NCBI GenBank assembly: GCA_016716535.1 | Contig: JADJWD010000006.1 | Coordinates: 372,001 to 436,000, forward strand | DNA: 64,000 bases | Reading direction: 5' to 3' | DNA from: Betaproteobacteria bacterium | GTDB taxonomy: Bacteria; Pseudomonadota; Gammaproteobacteria; Burkholderiales; Burkholderiaceae_C | Part shown: in pieces, positions 45,266-53,529 of the stretch | How positions within the stretch are numbered: position 1 is the stretch's first letter | Layout of the letters: each line of letters opens with the position of its first letter | Translations under genes and position numbers: made by a program | Notes under the pieces: model-generated | What the model was told of the DNA's origin: nothing | Database searches by the model: none | What the model saw: only the letters and a program-made list of their open reading frames with translations

Positions 45266-45706
45266 GCCGCAGGGGACGCCCGACGAGCCCCGGCGGGCGC
45301 ATCGCAGCGAAGTAGAACGGCTCCGCGATGGCCATGCCGACGCCCAGCTGTGCCAGGCGAATGGCGGTGATGCTCTGACCGACCTGGACGGCGAAGCGTG
45401 GCACCTGGTTGGCCGCCGCGAAGAGCCGATCCACCTTGCCGCGGAGGATGTCCTGGGCGTCGCAGCTGATCAGGCACTCCCCCGCCGGATCCGTGGCCGT
45501 GCGTCTTCTTCCGAGCCAGCGGGTGGTCACCGGGCAACACGCAGATCAACTCGCCGGTGGCCAGCCTCTCGGCCTGCACGCCGTCGTGCGAGACGGGCCC
45601 GTAGCAGACGCCAATCTCGAACTCGCGCGCCGCCACCCCGCGCGGCCTGCGTGATCGATCCCGTCTGCAGGATGGCGTGCAGCACTTCGAGGTGTCGCAG
45701 CTTCAT
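45266..45706 (-). pseudogene. LysR-family regulator remnant
   Basis: Minus-strand pieces of one LysR gene in several frames. MKLRHLEVLHAILQTGSITQAAR is the N-terminus, starting at 45706 and overlapping the waaA stop (ATGA). FEIGVCYGPVSHDGVQAERL and VLPGDHPLARKKTHG come from the effector domain after a deletion of about 110 residues. DAQDILRGKVDRLFAAANQV and VGQSITAIRLAQLGVGMAIAE (read in parts) form the distal part after another deletion and shift. It ends at the junction with the S9 remnant near 45260-45275. Confidence 0.82.
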
Positions 45707-47184
45707 GGCGTCGCGTCCTCCACCGGGAAGCACGCCAGCACCGCCGCCGCCATGCGCGCCGCGGCGCCGCGGTGGCTGGCGGCGAAGGCGGTCGCCCGCA
45801 CCGCACGCGCGGCCAGCGCGGCCGGCTCGCCGAGCCAGGCCAGTGCGCGGGCCACCGCGGTGTCGAGGTCGGGCACGCGCTCGGCGGCGCCGGCAGCGAG
45901 CGCCAGCTCGGCCGCTTCGCCGAAGTTGAACGTGTGCGGCCCCATCAGCACCGGGCATCCGCAGGCCGCGGCCTCGATGAGGTTCTGGCCGCCCAGCGGC
46001 GCGAAGCTGCCGCCGAGCAGCGCCGCGTCGGCCGCGGCGTAGAACAGCGGCATCTCGCCGAGCGTGTCGCCGATGCACACGTCGGCCGCGCGCAGCGCCG
46101 CCAGCACCTCGGCCGGCGGTGGCCCGGGCGCGGCGGCCGCCGCGCCGAAGGCGCTGCGGCGCACGACGACGAGGCCGCGGCCGCCGGCCGTGCGGGCGGC
46201 GGCGGCGAGCGCGGCCACCTCGTCGAAGCGCTGCGGGTGGCGCGGCACGATCAGCAGCAGGGGCGCCGGCGGCGACGCTGGCGACGCTGGCGACGCTGGC
46301 ACCGCCGCTGGCCCAAGCGGTCCCGGCGACGACGGCGCCGCGCCCGGCGACGACGCCACCGCCCCTGCGCGGGTCCACGCCGCCAGCAGCATCGCCTCCT
46401 CGCCTTCGCGCGAGGCGGCGAACATCACGACCGGCCGCGGCGGATCGGCCGCATGCAGCGCCGCGCGCCAGGCACGGCCGGCGGCCAGCAGCGCCGGGGC
46501 GGGTGTCATGTCGAACTTCAGGTTGCCGAGCACCGCCACGTCGCGCACGCCGGCGGCGCGCAGCCGCTGCGCGTCGCCGTCGGTCTGCGCCAGCGCCGCG
46601 GCGATGCGGCGCGCCGCCGGGCGCAGCAGCGGCGCCAGTCGTTCCCCCTTGCGCAGGCTGCGTTCGGAAAGCCGTGCGTTGGCCAGCACCACCGGCACGC
46701 CGGCGGCTTCGGCCGCCGCAAGCAGGTTGGGCCAGATCTCGGTTTCCATCAGCACGCCCGCGACCGGCCGGTGCGCGGCGAAGAAGCGCCGCACCGCGCC
46801 TGGCGTGTCGTAGGGCAGCCAGGCCTGCACGTCGCCGGGGCGCAGCAGCGGCGCGCCGGCGGCGCGGCCGGTGGCGGTGCCGTGCGTCAGCAGCAGGCGC
46901 AGGCCCGGGCGCTGCCGGCGCAACTCGTCGATCAGCGCCGCGGCGGCGCGTGTTTCGCCCAGCGACACGGCGTGCAGCCAGAGCGGCGGGGCGGCGTCGA
47001 CTTCGTGCGCGCCGTGCGTGCTGCCGGTGCCCTCTGCGTGAAGCGCAGCGAAACCCAGCCGCTCGCCGAGGTGGGCGCGGTACAGCGGCTCCCGTCGGCT
47101 GCGCCAGAGCAGCCGGGTCATGTACAGCGGCGTCGCCAGTTGCAGCAACGTGCTGTAGGCGAGGCCAGCGAGCGTTGCCTTCAT
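45703..47184 (-). CDS. waaA: 3-deoxy-D-manno-octulosonic acid (Kdo) transferase
   Basis: Adds Kdo to lipid A precursor at the cytoplasmic face of the inner membrane. It has 493 residues, somewhat longer than usual. Family features are an N-terminal hydrophobic helix (LAGLAYSTLLQLATPLYM), RLGFAALHAEGTG, WLHAVSLGETRAAAALIDEL (catalytic Glu), LTHGTATGRA, PNLLAAAEAAGVPVVLANARLSE (in parts), NLKFDMTP, FAASREGEEAMLL and VCIGDTLGEMPLFYAAAD, GQNLIEAAACGCPVLMGPH. The middle carries a Pro/Ala/Ser insertion (PSSPGPLGPAAVPASPASPA) from a 9-bp microsatellite at about 46264-46300. Start ATG 47184. Confidence 0.94.
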   Translation of the reverse strand: MKATLAGLAYSTLLQLATPLYMTRLLWRSRREPLYRAHLGERLGFAALHAEGTGSTHGAHEVDAAPPLWLHAVSLGETRAAAALIDELRRQRPGLRLLLTHGTATGRAAGAPLLRPGDVQAWLPYDTPGAVRRFFAAHRPVAGVLMETEIWPNLLAAAEAAGVPVVLANARLSERSLRKGERLAPLLRPAARRIAAALAQTDGDAQRLRAAGVRDVAVLGNLKFDMTPAPALLAAGRAWRAALHAADPPRPVVMFAASREGEEAMLLAAWTRAGAVASSPGAAPSSPGPLGPAAVPASPASPASPPAPLLLIVPRHPQRFDEVAALAAAARTAGGRGLVVVRRSAFGAAAAAPGPPPAEVLAALRAADVCIGDTLGEMPLFYAAADAALLGGSFAPLGGQNLIEAAACGCPVLMGPHTFNFGEAAELALAAGAAERVPDLDTAVARALAWLGEPAALAARAVRATAFAASHRGAAARMAAAVLACFPVEDATP

Positions 47185-47190
47185 CGGCCT

Positions 47191-47365
47191 GGGGCGCGCC
47201 TGGCACCGCGTTCAACCGTCATCTGACTCGCCGCGGGTGTCTGAGTGGCACGAGCGAAGCGAGTGCAACGAGTTACGCGGCGCGACCCCCGACCCGAGGA
47301 TCGCAGCGCAGTCGGCGAGCGCCGGCGAGCCGACCGCCGCATATGAGCCCCGGGCTCCGGCTCGC
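47191..47365. repeat. Third, partial copy of the long-hairpin repeat
   Basis: Read on the minus strand it shares GCATATGCGGCGG, AACTCGTTGCACTCGCTTCG and CACTCAGACACCCGCG with copies A and B, in the same order. An inner stem (GGGGTCGCGCC with GGCGCGCCCC; 47279-47289 and 47191-47200) persists, but the outer arm is lost at the waaA start. It fills most of the gap between waaA and the phosphohexomutase gene. Confidence 0.7.
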
Positions 47366-47427
47366 CCCCGCCTGAGCCGCCACGACGCTCGAAGCGCGAG
47401 AACAAGGCCTGCTCGACGCGCGCCCGC

Positions 47428-48834
47428 TCAGTGCGCCGCCGCGGCGACGGCGGCGTCGGGCTTCACGGCGCGCAGCGCGGCCATCATCTGGGCTTCGATG
47501 CGGTGCAGCGCCGCCTCGGTGTGGCCTTCGAAGCGCAGCACCAGCACCGGTGTCGTGTTGCTGCCGCGGATGAGGCCGAAGCCGTCGGCGAAGTCGACGC
47601 GCAGGCCGTCGATCGTGCCGACTTCGCCGCCGGCGAACGCCAGCCTCCCGTCGGCCACGCGCGCCAGTAGTTCGGCGACGATGTGGTGGTGTTCGCCCTC
47701 GGCGCACGGCACGTTCAGCTCGGGCGTCGAGTGGCTCGTCGGCAGCGCGTCGAGCACGGCGCTCGGGTCGTCGTGCCGCGACAGGATCTCCAGCAGCCGC
47801 CCCGCCGTGTACATCGCGTCGTCGAAGCCGTACCAGCGCTCGCCGAAGAAGAGGTGGCCGCTCATCTCGCCGGCGAACGGTGCGCCGGTCTCCTTGAGCT
47901 TGGCCTTGACGAGCGAGTGGCCGGTCTTCCACAGCAGCGGCACGCCGCCGGCCTCGCGGATGGCCACCGGCACGCGCTGGCTGCACTTGACGTCGAAGAT
48001 GATCGTCGCGCCGCGGTGGCGCGAGAGGATGTCGCGCGCGAAGAGCATGATCTGGCGGTCGGGGTAGATGATGTGGCCGCCGCGCGTGACGACGCCCAGG
48101 CGGTCGCCGTCGCCGTCGAACGCGAGGCCGAGCTCGGCGCCGGTGGCGTGCACGACCTTGATCAGGTCGGCCAGGTTCTCCGGCTTGCTCGGGTCGGGGT
48201 GATGGTTCGGGAAGTCGCCGTCGACGGCGCTGTACAGGTCGATGACCTCGTTGCCCATCGCCTTCAGGATGCCCGGCGCGCTGGCGCCGGGGATGCCGTT
48301 GCCGCTGTCGACGACGATCTTCATCGGCCGCGCCTGGCGGCAGTCGCTCGTGATGCGATGGCGGTACTCGGGGCCGATGTCCATGCGCGCGACCCGGCCG
48401 CCCGCGGCGCTCGTGTAGTCCTCGGCCTCGATGCGCTCGCGCAGACGCTGGATCGCCGGGCCGTGGATGGCGGCGCCGGCGAGCACCATCTTGAAGCCGT
48501 TGTAGTCCTTCGGGTTGTGGCTGCCGGTGACCTGGATGCCGCTCGAGCAGCCGAACTTGCCGCGTGTCGCCGCGACGTAGTAGAGCATCGGCGTCGTCAC
48601 GGCGCCGAGGTCGACGACATCGAGGCCCGTGCTCGCGAGCCCCCGGATCAGCGCCGCCGAGAGCATCGGGCCCGAGACGCGCCCGTCGCGGCCGACGACG
48701 ACGGCGCGTTCGCCGGCGGCGCGCGCCTCGCTGCCGAAGGCACGGCCGAGGTGCTCGGCGAAGGCTTCGGTCAGGGCTTGCCCGACGATGCCGCGGATGT
48801 CGTAGGCCTTGAAGGCGCTGGCTTGGACTTGCAT
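47428..48834 (-). CDS. Phosphomannomutase/phosphoglucomutase (AlgC-like)
   Basis: Interconverts hexose-1- and 6-phosphates for surface-sugar synthesis. It has 468 residues. KAYDIRGIVGQALTEAF leads to the active-site Ser in VTGSHNPKDYNGFKM, the metal loop AFDGDGDRLGVVT, the sugar-specificity loop GEMSGHLFFGERWYG and the phosphate-binding RGSNTTPVLVLRFEG. ATG 48834 starts at MQVQASAFKAYDIRG; an open frame continues to 48948 without homology. Together with waaA, galU and the sugar operon it feeds nucleotide sugars. Confidence 0.95.
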   Translation of the reverse strand: MQVQASAFKAYDIRGIVGQALTEAFAEHLGRAFGSEARAAGERAVVVGRDGRVSGPMLSAALIRGLASTGLDVVDLGAVTTPMLYYVAATRGKFGCSSGIQVTGSHNPKDYNGFKMVLAGAAIHGPAIQRLRERIEAEDYTSAAGGRVARMDIGPEYRHRITSDCRQARPMKIVVDSGNGIPGASAPGILKAMGNEVIDLYSAVDGDFPNHHPDPSKPENLADLIKVVHATGAELGLAFDGDGDRLGVVTRGGHIIYPDRQIMLFARDILSRHRGATIIFDVKCSQRVPVAIREAGGVPLLWKTGHSLVKAKLKETGAPFAGEMSGHLFFGERWYGFDDAMYTAGRLLEILSRHDDPSAVLDALPTSHSTPELNVPCAEGEHHHIVAELLARVADGRLAFAGGEVGTIDGLRVDFADGFGLIRGSNTTPVLVLRFEGHTEAALHRIEAQMMAALRAVKPDAAVAAAAH

Positions 48835-49018
48835 GACGGAAGGGGTGCGGGAATGGGTTGCGGGCGGGCCGAACGGCCGCGGATTGTGCCGCCTTGGACA
48901 TGCCCGCCGCTGGCGGGGCCTCGCCGTTCGCGCCGGCCGGCGGGCCATCCGGCACGCCGGCTGTCGATTCGTCGCCGCGCGCCAGACTGCGGCGCGTGGC
49001 CGTTCCTACACTGGCGCC

Positions 49019-50188
49019 ATGACGACCCTCTCCCGCGCCGTCCTCGTTGCGTCGTGGCAATCGTGGATCAGCTACGACAACCGGCCGCCGAACGGCCCGT
49101 GGTGGCTGCAATGGCTGTGGACGCTGCTGCTGTGCGCCGGCATTGCGCTGTTCGTCACGCTGCTGATGCTGGCCGTGGCCGGGGGCCTGGGCCGGCAGGC
49201 GTTGTGGGCACGCTGGTACGGCGTCAACCTCGTCGTCTCGCTGGCCATCGGCGTCATCGCGCACGTCACGTTCGACCTGACGCGGCTGTGGTTCGCCCGG
49301 CCCGAAGTCGTGCGCGCCTGGCGGCCATGGCAACGCACGGCCTACTTCGCAGGCGTGCCGTTCATGGCGGTCCTGGTCGGCTGGCCGCTCGGGCTGGCGC
49401 TGGCCGGCCTGCCGGTGCTCGAGGGGTTCGGGCGCGGCTCGCTCGAGCGCTTCGCGATCGGCTCGATCGTCGTCTCGGCGCTGGTGACGCTGCTGTTCCA
49501 CCAGGTCTTTGCCGCCAAGGCACGCCGCCTCGTGGCCGAACGCGCCGCCACCGAGGCGCGGCTCAAGCTGCTGCAGGCGCAGATCGAGCCGCACTTCCTG
49601 TTCAACACGCTGGCCAACGTGCACACGCTGATCGAGCACGACGCGGCGCGGGCGCGCTCGATGCTCGGCGCCTTCACCGACTACCTGCGCGCCTCGCTCG
49701 GCGGCTTGCGGCGCGACGAGGTGACGCTCGCCGACGAGCTGGCGCTGGCCGAGGCGTACTTGCGCGTGCAGGCGGTGCGGATGGAGGAGCGGCTGCGGTT
49801 TTCGATCGAAGCCGACGAGGCGGTGCGGCGCGCGGCGCTCCCTCCGCTGCTATTGCAGCCGCTGGTCGAGAACGCCGTGGTGCACGGGCTGGAACCGCAG
49901 GTGGAAGGTGGCAGCGTGGTGGTGCGGGCGCGGCGGGAAGGCGATGAGTGGGTGGTCGAGGTGCAGGACGATGGGCGGGGGATGGCTTCGCCGTCCGAGC
50001 TGCGCGAGTCACATCACCGCGGCGCAGGCCTCGCGCTGGACAACATGCGCGAGCGGCTCGGCGCGCGCTTCGGCAGCAATGCGAGCTTGACACTGGCGCC
50101 GGCCGGGCCGGGGACGGTGGCGACGCTGCGGCTGCCGTGGGCGCCGCAGGCCGATCGTGGTGCGTCGCCGCGAGGGGCAGCACGATGA
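49019..50188 (+). CDS. LytS/AlgZ-type membrane sensor histidine kinase
   Basis: Inner-membrane sensor of 389 residues. Four hydrophobic helices fall between residues 33 and 165 (WTLLLCAGIALFVTLLML and later). The His-kinase core carries the phospho-acceptor His in LLQAQIEPHFLFNTLANVH (PF06580 type), and the ATPase part has LLLQPLVENAVVHGLEP, DDGRGMASP and GAGLALDNMRERL. ATG 49019 is chosen over an upstream open frame. Its stop overlaps the response-regulator start (ATGA). Confidence 0.92.
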   Translation: MTTLSRAVLVASWQSWISYDNRPPNGPWWLQWLWTLLLCAGIALFVTLLMLAVAGGLGRQALWARWYGVNLVVSLAIGVIAHVTFDLTRLWFARPEVVRAWRPWQRTAYFAGVPFMAVLVGWPLGLALAGLPVLEGFGRGSLERFAIGSIVVSALVTLLFHQVFAAKARRLVAERAATEARLKLLQAQIEPHFLFNTLANVHTLIEHDAARARSMLGAFTDYLRASLGGLRRDEVTLADELALAEAYLRVQAVRMEERLRFSIEADEAVRRAALPPLLLQPLVENAVVHGLEPQVEGGSVVVRARREGDEWVVEVQDDGRGMASPSELRESHHRGAGLALDNMRERLGARFGSNASLTLAPAGPGTVATLRLPWAPQADRGASPRGAAR

Positions 50189-51063
50189 ACGCGCCGCAGT
50201 CAGCGACCAACGCACCCGCCGCGACGGCACTGATCGCCGACGACGAGCCGCACCTGGCGCGCGCGCTCGCGGCCGAGCTGGCGGCGTTGTGGCCGGAGTT
50301 GACGATCGTGCACGTCGCGCGCCACGGCACCGAGGCGGCCGAGCGCATCGCGGCGCTGCAGCCCGACATCGCCTTCCTCGACATCCGCATGCCGGGGCTG
50401 AACGGGCTGGAAGTAGCCGAGGGCATCGAAGGCGCGACGCGCGTCGTATTCGTCACCGCGTACGACGAGTACGCCGTGCGGGCCTTCGAGCAGGAGGCGG
50501 TGGACTACGTGCTGAAGCCCGTGCAGCGAGAGCGGCTGGCGAGGACGGTGCAGCGGTTGCAGGCGGCGATGGCGGCGGCTGGCGGCGGCAACGGCGATGG
50601 CGATCGAGAGGCGGACGACGCGCGGCTGCTCGCGGCGTTGCGGCGGTTGCTGCCCAGCGGTGCGGGGTCTGCGGCGTCTGCGGTGTCTGCTTCGTCAGCG
50701 GCCGCGTCGCAAGGGCCCATGCCCTGCGGCATCGAGCCGCTGCGCTGGATCCGCGCCGGCAGCGGCGACCTCGTGCACCAGGTGCCGGTGGCCGAGGTGC
50801 TGTTCTTCCGCGCCGACGACAAGTACACCACCGTGCAGACGGCCGGCGGCGTCGAGCACCTGATCCGCACGCCGATCCACGAGCTGGCGCAGGCGCTCGA
50901 CCCGAAGGTGTTCGTGCAGGTGCACCGCTCGACGATCGTCAACCTCGAACACCTGGCCGGCACGCGCCGCGACGAGGCGAGCCGGCTGTTCCTGCGCCTG
51001 CGCGGCCACGCGGCCGAGCTGCCGGTGAGCCGGGCCTACGTGCATCTGTTCAGGGCGATGTAG
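50185..51063 (+). CDS. LytTR-family response regulator
   Basis: Cytoplasmic partner of the preceding kinase, 292 residues. The receiver has TALIADDEPHLARAL (acidic pocket), phospho-Asp in PDIAFLDIRMPGLNGLE, the Thr/Ser switch FVTAYDEYA and DYVLKPVQRERL. A low-complexity Gly/Ala/Ser linker (about 125-175) leads to the LytTR DNA-binding domain (VAEVLFFRADDKYTTVQT, VQVHRSTIVNLEHL, LPVSRAYVHLFRAM). Target genes are not evident; such pairs often control surface or stress functions. Confidence 0.93.
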   Translation: MNAPQSATNAPAATALIADDEPHLARALAAELAALWPELTIVHVARHGTEAAERIAALQPDIAFLDIRMPGLNGLEVAEGIEGATRVVFVTAYDEYAVRAFEQEAVDYVLKPVQRERLARTVQRLQAAMAAAGGGNGDGDREADDARLLAALRRLLPSGAGSAASAVSASSAAASQGPMPCGIEPLRWIRAGSGDLVHQVPVAEVLFFRADDKYTTVQTAGGVEHLIRTPIHELAQALDPKVFVQVHRSTIVNLEHLAGTRRDEASRLFLRLRGHAAELPVSRAYVHLFRAM

Positions 51064-51148
51064 TTCGCGTTTCGGACGGCCGGAGGGCCTTCGGACCACA
51101 GGTCCGGATCCGGCGAGTCAGGCGCCGGTTGGCTCCTATGATGGCTGC

Positions 51149-52963
51149 ATGTCCCGCCTCATTGCGATCCCGGATGCGCCGAGCCAGGCCCGGCGTAGCC
51201 GGTCGCGGTCCTCACTCACCGTTCGCGCTGAGCCTGTCGAAGCGCCGGTGTCAGTACGGGCCGCTTCGACAAGCTCGGCCCGAACGGGGTCGAATTCCGT
51301 TCGCCCTGATCCTTCGACAAGCTCAGGACAGGGTACGCCTGACGGCGTATCGAAGGGCCCGTTGCCAGGGGGCTTCGATACCTCAGCCCGAACGGAGGCG
51401 AGCCTCTACGCCGCCATCAAAGCCCGCGATGCGCGGTTCGATGGGCGGTTCTTCGTCGGCGTCACGAGCACCGGCATCTACTGCCGGCCGGTGTGCCGCG
51501 TGCGCACACCGTTGTTTCGCAACTGCCGCTTCTTCGGCAACGCGGCCAGTGCGGAGGCCGCGGGCTTTCGCCCTTGCCTGCGCTGCCGGCCCGAGCTGGC
51601 GCCGGGGCTCGCGTTCGTCGATTCGTCGCGCACGCTCGCACAAGCGGCGGCGCGGGCGCTGATGCAGGCCGTGCTCGAAGGCCGCGAGCTGCGCGCGCCG
51701 GCGCTGGCCGCGAAGCTTGGCGTCACCGACCGGCACCTGCGCCGCATCTTCGCTGCCGAGCACGGCGTCTCGCCGGTGGACTTCGTGACGACGCAGCGGC
51801 TGCTGCAAGCCAAGCAGCTGCTCACCGACACCGCGCTGCCGGTGACGCAGGTGGCGCTGGCGAGCGGCTTTGCGAGCGTGCGGCGTTTCAACGCCGCGTT
51901 CGCCGAGCGGTATCGGATGAGCCCGAGCCGGCTGCGGCAGGAGCGGCCGGCCGAGGAACCGGCAGCCGAGCGTGCCGACCCACGAAGCAACGCACGATCG
52001 GCGACGCGCGTCGTCGAACGACGCGCCACGCGAAGCGCCGATCGCGGCATCGAGCGTCCCGCCGCAACGACCGTGCGCCTGGGCTATCGCCCGCCGTACG
52101 ACATCGCCGGCGTGCTGCGCTTCTTCGCGCGGCGCGCGCTGCCCGGCGTCGAGCACGTCGACGAGGGCGAGCGCCGCATCACCTGCACGATGGGTTTCAC
52201 GCAAGGCGGCCGTCGGCTCGCGGGCTGGTGGGCGGCGCGCTTCGTGCCCGAGCGGCATGAGGTTGAAGTGCAGGTCGCCGAGAGCCTGGTGCCGGTGCTC
52301 GGCGCCGTGCTGCAGCGGCTGCGCCAGGGCCTGGACCTCGACGCCGACCCGGCGCTGATCGACCCGGCGCTCGCCGCCGTGCCCGGCCCGGCAATCGCCG
52401 GCGTGCGCGTGCCGGGTGCGGTGTGCGGCTTCGAGGCGGCGGTGCGCGTCGTGCTCGGCCAGCAGGTCACGGTGGCCGCGGCGCGCACGTTGACGGCGCG
52501 GCTCGTGCAGTCATTTGGCGAGCCGTTGCCACCACCCGTTGGGCCGACGGCGTTTGCGCCGCTCGAACGGCTATTTCCGACGGCCGCCGCGATCGCCGCC
52601 GCCGACCCGGAAGTCATCGGCAAGCTCGGCATCGTGCGCCAGCGCGTGCGCGCATTGCAGGCGCTGGCTGTCGAAGTGGCCAACGGCCGCCTCGCGCTCG
52701 ACGCGAGCGCGCCGTTGGCCGAGACACTCGAACGACTGCGCGCACTGCCCGGCTTCGGCGAGTGGACGGTGCAGCTCATCGCGCTGCGCGCGCTCCGCTG
52801 GCCCGATGCCTTCCCGGCCAGCGACATCGGCGTGCTCGATGCGCTGGCCCCGTTGTTCGGCGGCCGCGATGTAAAGGCGGCCGAAGCGGCCTCGCAGGCC
52901 TGGCGGCCGTGGCGCGGCTACGCGGTGATGAAACTGTGGCGATCGCTGGAGAACGCAGCATGA
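51149..52963 (+). CDS. Ada-type zinc/AraC domain fused to AlkA 3-methyladenine DNA glycosylase
   Basis: Alkylation-response regulator and repair enzyme in one chain, 604 residues as read. The Ada-like zinc module has GIYCRPVCRVRTP and FRPCLRCRPELAPG (four Cys), the first being the methyl-acceptor position. AraC HTH segments include GVTDRHLRRIFAAEHGV and ASGFASVRRFNAAF. The AlkA part begins at LGYRPPYDIAGVLRFFARR and has GVRVPGAVCGFEAAVRVVLGQQ (in parts), the HhH-GPD LRALPGFGEWTVQLIALR and the catalytic Asp in AFPASDIGVLDAL. Residues about 24-83 are translated dispersed repeats (LTVRAEPVEAP, STSSARTG, STSSGQG); the domain core starts near residue 85 (ASLYAAIKARDARFDG). No better start lies in between. 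Overlaps ogt by four bases. Confidence 0.9.
   Translation: MSRLIAIPDAPSQARRSRSRSSLTVRAEPVEAPVSVRAASTSSARTGSNSVRPDPSTSSGQGTPDGVSKGPLPGGFDTSARTEASLYAAIKARDARFDGRFFVGVTSTGIYCRPVCRVRTPLFRNCRFFGNAASAEAAGFRPCLRCRPELAPGLAFVDSSRTLAQAAARALMQAVLEGRELRAPALAAKLGVTDRHLRRIFAAEHGVSPVDFVTTQRLLQAKQLLTDTALPVTQVALASGFASVRRFNAAFAERYRMSPSRLRQERPAEEPAAERADPRSNARSATRVVERRATRSADRGIERPAATTVRLGYRPPYDIAGVLRFFARRALPGVEHVDEGERRITCTMGFTQGGRRLAGWWAARFVPERHEVEVQVAESLVPVLGAVLQRLRQGLDLDADPALIDPALAAVPGPAIAGVRVPGAVCGFEAAVRVVLGQQVTVAAARTLTARLVQSFGEPLPPPVGPTAFAPLERLFPTAAAIAAADPEVIGKLGIVRQRVRALQALAVEVANGRLALDASAPLAETLERLRALPGFGEWTVQLIALRALRWPDAFPASDIGVLDALAPLFGGRDVKAAEAASQAWRPWRGYAVMKLWRSLENAA
51219..51395. repeat. Cluster of dispersed repeats in the ada/alkA 5' coding part
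   Basis: At least five arms of the CTGAGCCTGTCGAAG / CTTCGACAAGCTC family at 51219-51241, 51263-51288, about 51294-51330, about 51345-51362 and 51371-51395, in alternating orientation. All are kept in the frame of the downstream gene, with no stop codon. Confidence 0.8.
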
Positions 52964-53529
52964 CGAACCAACTCGATGACGTGCTCGTGGCGCAAGCCCG
53001 CGTCGACACCCCGCTCGGCGCGATGACGGCGGCGGCGACGACGCGCGGCCTCGCCGGCCTGTGGTTCGACGGCCAGCGCCATCACCCCGGCGTGCTCGCG
53101 GCACCGGTGGACGACGACAACCGCTTCATCGTGCAGGCACGGCAGGAGCTGGCGGCGTGGTTCGCCGATGGCGCGGCGCGCCGGTGCGGCTTCACGGTGC
53201 CGCTCGATGCGCAGGGCACCGCGTTCCAGCGCGGCGTGTGGGCGCGCCTTTCGATGCTGGCCTGCGGCGAGCGCGCGCGTTACGGCGAGATCGCGCGCGC
53301 GCTCGGCCGGCCCGAGGCGGCGCGCGCGGTCGGCGCGGCGATCGGCCGCAACCCGATCTCGGTGATCGTGCCCTGCCATCGCGTGCTCGGCCACGACGGC
53401 GCGCTGACCGGCTACGCCGGCGGGCTCGATCGCAAGCAGGCGCTGCTGGCGTTGGAGGCTGGGGCGGCGCCTGCACGCAGCGCCGTATCGACAGCCGACG
53501 AGATGACCGAGGCGCTGGCCTCGGCATGA
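52960..53529 (+). CDS. ogt: Methylated-DNA-[protein]-cysteine S-methyltransferase
   Basis: Suicide repair protein that takes O6-alkyl groups from guanine onto its own Cys. It has 189 residues. The DNA-binding HTH region is FQRGVWARLSMLACGERARY and ARALGRPEAARAVGAAIGRN (Arg finger), and the active-site motif is SVIVPCHRVLGHDG. The start overlaps the stop of the ada/alkA fusion and its stop overlaps the EamA transporter start (ATGA both sides), so the three are one transcript. The last 20 residues are an extra low-complexity tail. Confidence 0.95.
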   Translation: MTNQLDDVLVAQARVDTPLGAMTAAATTRGLAGLWFDGQRHHPGVLAAPVDDDNRFIVQARQELAAWFADGAARRCGFTVPLDAQGTAFQRGVWARLSMLACGERARYGEIARALGRPEAARAVGAAIGRNPISVIVPCHRVLGHDGALTGYAGGLDRKQALLALEAGAAPARSAVSTADEMTEALASA

